DNA of 8,958 bases, from NCBI GenBank assembly GCA_021785335.1, contig JAJYFW010000046.1, positions 1 through 8,958 of the forward strand, read 5' to 3'. Position 1 is the first letter of the stretch. Every line of letters begins with the position of its first letter. Positions 6,663 through 8,958 of this stretch are shown here, one piece after another. The translations under genes and the position numbers were made by a program. The notes under the pieces are model-generated. The model did not search any database, was not told where the DNA came from, and saw only the letters and a program-made list of their open reading frames with translations. The DNA is from Pseudomonadota bacterium (GTDB lineage: Bacteria > Pseudomonadota > Alphaproteobacteria > Acetobacterales > Acetobacteraceae).

Positions 6663-8093
6663 CTACGCCGTCGCCCAGTCGCGCAGCGCCGCGGCGACGT
6701 CCGGCAGCAAGAGGTCCCAGCGCCTCGGCCCCGGGCAGCGGAAGAGGCGCATCGTCGGGTACCAGGGCGTGTCCCGCCGCCCCAGCAGCCAGCGCCAGTC
6801 CGGCGCGTGCGGCAGCATCACCCAGACCGGCCGGCCTAGCGCGCCCGCGAGATGCCCGAGGGACGTGTCCACGCAAAGAACCAGGTCGAGGCTTTCAACA
6901 ATCGCAGCGGTATCGTCGAAGCTGTTGATCTCGGGGTCGAGGTTGAGCAGCGGCGCGGCACCCCGGTACGGTTCGAGCTCCGCGACCGCAGGGCCTTTTT
7001 GCAGGGAGATCAGCGTGATGCCAGGGACATCGAAGACCGGCGCCAGCATCTCCAGCCGGATCGTGCGATTGATGTTGTTGTTGTGCGTGGGCCGCCCCGC
7101 CCAGGCGATGCCCACCCGCCTCGTCCCGGGGGCAACGCGCGCCGCCAGCTTCTCCCGCCACGCCGCCGCCAGCGCCGGGTCCGTCTTGAGGTAGGGGATC
7201 GGCGCCGGGATGTTCTCCACCCGCGTGCCCGCCAGCCGCGGCAGGCCGGAGAGCGGGCAGTAGGCGACGAAGGGCGGGCAGGCCTCCCAGCGGTTGAACG
7301 TCGGCAGTCCCGGCACGATGCGGTCGATCGTGGAGAGCAGCTCCTTCGAGCAGGCCAGCACCACCTCCTGTGCCCTCGCCTGCGCCCAGGGGATGTATCG
7401 GGAGAACTGGATAACGTCGCCGTAGCCCTGGTCGGCGATCAGCAGCAGCCGCTCGCCCGCGCCCAGCGCCCGCCCGTCCCATTGCGGGCGGTCGGTCTTC
7501 GGCATCAGGGCCGCGGCGCCGGGGATCTGGTAGCGCCACTCGTATTCCTCCCAGCCCTCGGCAAGCTGGCCGAGCAGCAGCAGGGACTGGCCGAGCTTCA
7601 TATGCGCCTGCGGCAGGTTGGGCTTGATTTCCAGCGCGGCGCGGGCGGCCGAGATCGCCGCCTTCACCTCCAGCCGGTCGTAGAGCACCATGGCCAGGTT
7701 GAAGAGCCCGAGCGCGTCCGCGGGGTCGAGCGAGACGGCGCGGCGGGCCGCCGCGATGGCGGGGTCGAGCTTCGCCAGCAGGCGGTAGATCTCGGAGAGA
7801 TTGCGGTAGTGCACCGGCCGCCTGCCGCCGGCGGCGATCGCGCGCTCCACCAGCGCCGCCGCCGCCTCGCCATGGCCGCGCTTGTGCTCGATGAGGCCGA
7901 GCAGGTGCACCGCCTCCGGCTGGTCCGGCTGGCCGGCGAGCACGTGGCGCAGCATGCGCTCCGCGGCATCGAGTCGCCCGCCCTCGAAATACTCCGAGGC
8001 GATGGCGAACACCTCGCCCGCGGGCACCGGAACGCTGCCGGGCGGCAGGGCGTTGGGCGCCGATGAGGGGGAAACGAAGGCGGCCTGCGACAT
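6663..8093 (-). CDS. TPR protein with GT9-like glycosyltransferase C-terminal domain
   Basis: The 476-residue product has tetratricopeptide repeats over about residues 26-185 (AIASEYFEGGRLDAAERMLRHVL, AVHLLGLIEHKRGHGEAAAAL, HYRNLSEIYRLLAKLDPAIAA, LGLFNLAMVLYDRLEVKAAIS and PQAHMKLGQSLLLLGQLAEGW). The C-terminal half carries DQGYGDVIQFSRYIPWA (221-237), RRVGIAWAGRPTHNNNINRTI (325-345) and the acceptor-like VDTSLGHLAGALGRPVWVMLP (408-428) seen in ADP-heptose:LPS heptosyltransferase-like (GT9) folds. Such TPR-GT proteins are usually cytoplasmic and thought to modify surface glycans or proteins; donor and acceptor cannot be read here. The ATG at 8093 has no clear Shine-Dalgarno, but an in-frame TAG 12 nt upstream leaves no longer start, and the next in-frame ATG (Met47) would remove the first repeat. 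It ends 34 nt from the convergent Hint gene. Confidence 0.85.
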   Translation of the reverse strand: MSQAAFVSPSSAPNALPPGSVPVPAGEVFAIASEYFEGGRLDAAERMLRHVLAGQPDQPEAVHLLGLIEHKRGHGEAAAALVERAIAAGGRRPVHYRNLSEIYRLLAKLDPAIAAARRAVSLDPADALGLFNLAMVLYDRLEVKAAISAARAALEIKPNLPQAHMKLGQSLLLLGQLAEGWEEYEWRYQIPGAAALMPKTDRPQWDGRALGAGERLLLIADQGYGDVIQFSRYIPWAQARAQEVVLACSKELLSTIDRIVPGLPTFNRWEACPPFVAYCPLSGLPRLAGTRVENIPAPIPYLKTDPALAAAWREKLAARVAPGTRRVGIAWAGRPTHNNNINRTIRLEMLAPVFDVPGITLISLQKGPAVAELEPYRGAAPLLNLDPEINSFDDTAAIVESLDLVLCVDTSLGHLAGALGRPVWVMLPHAPDWRWLLGRRDTPWYPTMRLFRCPGPRRWDLLLPDVAAALRDWATA

Positions 8094-8204
8094 GGCGCGA
8101 GACTAGCCAAGCCGCGCGCGCCTGCGAACCCGCCGGACCTGGGATTCGTCGCCGGACGCACCATGTCGCCAGGATCGACGCAAAAAGTTGAAGGAGAAAA
8201 CGGC
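8094..8204. promoter_or_regulatory. divergent intergenic region between TPR/GT gene and DUF5666-like gene
   Basis: These 111 bp separate two divergent start codons and so should contain promoters for both. The only clear signal is the ribosome-binding site AAGGAGA at the right end. I could not assign -10/-35 hexamers. An in-frame ATG at 8163 would encode 14 extra, poorly conserved-looking residues and is not the likely start. Confidence 0.4.
8191..8197 (+). promoter_or_regulatory. ribosome-binding site fixing the start at 8205
   Basis: AAGGAGA lies 7 nt before the ATG at 8205. This strong site, and the signal peptide that begins exactly at that Met, decide against the in-frame ATG at 8163. 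Confidence 0.85.
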
Positions 8205-8798
8205 ATGCCCCGACCGCTCGCCCGCCTGCTCCTCCTCTCCCTGCTGCTTGCTTCGCCTCCTGCCCTTGCCGCCGTCACGCATCTGCGCGGCACGGTGGTG
8301 CGCTTCGCCGCCGGGGTGCTGACGCTGAACCAGGGTAGCGCCACCACGCGCGTCGCCGTGCCGGCGGGCGCACGCATCGTCGGCGTCGCGCCGGCCGGAC
8401 TCGCGGATATCGGGCCCGGCACCTATGTCGGCGCCGCAGCGCTGCCGGAGGCGGACGGGCATCTGCGGGCGCTCGAGGTTCACATCTTCCCGCCCGGCCT
8501 GCGGGGTGTCGGCGAGGGCCACCGGCCGATGCAAGGCACCAGGCCGCACCAGAGCATGACCAATGGCACGGTCGGCATGGTTTCCCACACCAGTGGGACC
8601 AGCCTCACCGTGACCTACAAGGGCGGCGAGCAGGTGCTCGACGTGCCGCCCGGCACGCCGATCGTGCGCCTCGACCCCGGCACCACAACACTGCTGAAGC
8701 CGGGCGCGGCGGTGAGCATCGACGCGAGGCGATCGGCGGCCCGCCTCGCGGCGCTGCGCGTGCGTGTCGGCGAGGACGGCGTGGTGCCGCCGCTTTAG
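8205..8798 (+). CDS. secreted DUF5666-like protein, two related beta domains
   Basis: The 197-residue product starts with a textbook signal peptide, MPRPLARLLLLSLLLASPPA, with probable cleavage after Ala22 (ALA|AV), so it should be periplasmic or exported. The mature part holds two similar units. The first (about 25-108) has LRGTVVRFAAGVLTL, ATTRVAVPAGARIVGV and LADIGPGTYVGAAAL. The second (about 123-193) has TNGTVGMVSHTSGTSLTVTY, QVLDVPPGTPIVRL and LLKPGAAVSIDA. Each unit follows a G-x-V / L-T-V / V-P-x-x-x-x-I / pG-x-x-V pattern, consistent with small OB-like DUF5666 folds. I recall homologues in Acetobacteraceae that carry the misleading name 'metal ABC transporter permease'; there are no membrane spans after the signal peptide, so that name does not fit. 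No catalytic residues are evident. A linker with EGHRPMQGTRPHQSM joins the units. The biochemical role is unknown. Confidence 0.82.
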   Translation: MPRPLARLLLLSLLLASPPALAAVTHLRGTVVRFAAGVLTLNQGSATTRVAVPAGARIVGVAPAGLADIGPGTYVGAAALPEADGHLRALEVHIFPPGLRGVGEGHRPMQGTRPHQSMTNGTVGMVSHTSGTSLTVTYKGGEQVLDVPPGTPIVRLDPGTTTLLKPGAAVSIDARRSAARLAALRVRVGEDGVVPPL

Positions 8799-8820
8799 GT
8801 TGCGGCGCCGGAACGGTGGT

Positions 8821-8958
8821 TCAGCCGCGCCGCCTGAAGTTCGGGCCCAGCACCATGACGGAGAAGATCTCGAACAGCATCTGCGCGCCGAAGAGCGCGG
8901 TGTTGGTGCTGGGGTCGTATTGCGGCGCCACCTCCACCACGTCGCCGCCGACCACGTC
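8821..8958 (-). CDS. ureohydrolase (agmatinase/arginase family), C-terminal end (runs off right edge)
   Basis: Only the last 45 codons are present, ending in TGA at 8821-8823. They read VVGGDVVEVAPQYDPSTNTA followed by GAQMLFEIFSVMVLGPN and a basic tail. The D-V-V-E-V-(A/N)-P-x-(Y/F)-D motif with a following Thr-Ala helix is the conserved C-terminal element of manganese-dependent agmatinases, guanidinobutyrases and related ureohydrolases, which release urea from guanidino compounds. The metal-binding His and Asp residues lie outside the window, so the substrate cannot be chosen. It is convergent with the DUF5666-like gene (22-nt gap), with no obvious functional link to it. Confidence 0.78.
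   Translation of the reverse strand, partial: DVVGGDVVEVAPQYDPSTNTALFGAQMLFEIFSVMVLGPNFRRRG

Noticed and set aside
6852..8066. 404-codon plus-strand open frame opposite the TPR/glycosyltransferase gene
   Set aside because: It is an antisense shadow of a well-supported gene with low-complexity, Arg-rich composition.
1..8958. CRISPR arrays, tRNA/rRNA genes, insertion sequences, toxin-antitoxin or phage genes
   Set aside because: No repeat-spacer pattern, cloverleaf, transposase motif, terminal repeat or small toxin-like pair was seen by eye on either strand.

Overview
The window is GC-rich, densely coding DNA of the kind found in Alphaproteobacteria. The protein types (an isobutyryl-CoA/isovaleryl-CoA dehydrogenase cluster, a Hint_2-type protein with a C-terminal 'GWI.D..NP' module, a TPR protein with a GT9-like C-terminus, and a DUF5666-like secreted protein) best fit Rhodospirillales/Acetobacteraceae (Roseomonas-like). 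That placement is inference from remembered family distributions, not a search result.

Left half (1-4012, minus strand, read right to left): a tight four-gene cluster for branched-chain acyl-CoA catabolism. In transcription order it holds isobutyryl-CoA dehydrogenase (4012-2867), 3-hydroxyisobutyrate dehydrogenase mmsB (2841-1936), an ACSM-like AMP-forming acyl-CoA synthetase (1925-264) and isovaleryl-CoA dehydrogenase (256 to beyond the left edge). Spacers are 25, 10 and 7 nt, so this is almost certainly one operon. It joins two steps of valine breakdown with the first committed dehydrogenation of leucine breakdown. The ligase could return free branched-chain acids to the CoA pool. The hydratase, hydroxyisobutyryl-CoA hydrolase, mmsA and methylcrotonyl-CoA genes that the pathways also need are not in the window.

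Middle (4013-6628, plus strand): a 218-bp divergent intergenic region with an 11-bp perfect inverted repeat leads to an alpha/beta hydrolase of the proline-iminopeptidase type (4231-5109). After a 202-bp gap comes a 438-residue Hint-domain protein (5312-6628) with an unassigned N-terminal region and an extra C-terminal module.

Right part: a minus-strand TPR/glycosyltransferase-like protein (8093-6663) converges on the Hint gene. It is divergent from a small secreted two-repeat DUF5666-like protein (8205-8798). The C-terminal end of a ureohydrolase (agmatinase/arginase family) enters from the right edge on the minus strand (8821-8958).

I see no tRNA, rRNA, CRISPR array, insertion sequence or phage gene. 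Most of the window is ordinary metabolism. The Hint protein is the least understood item, and I found no convincing undescribed multi-gene system.
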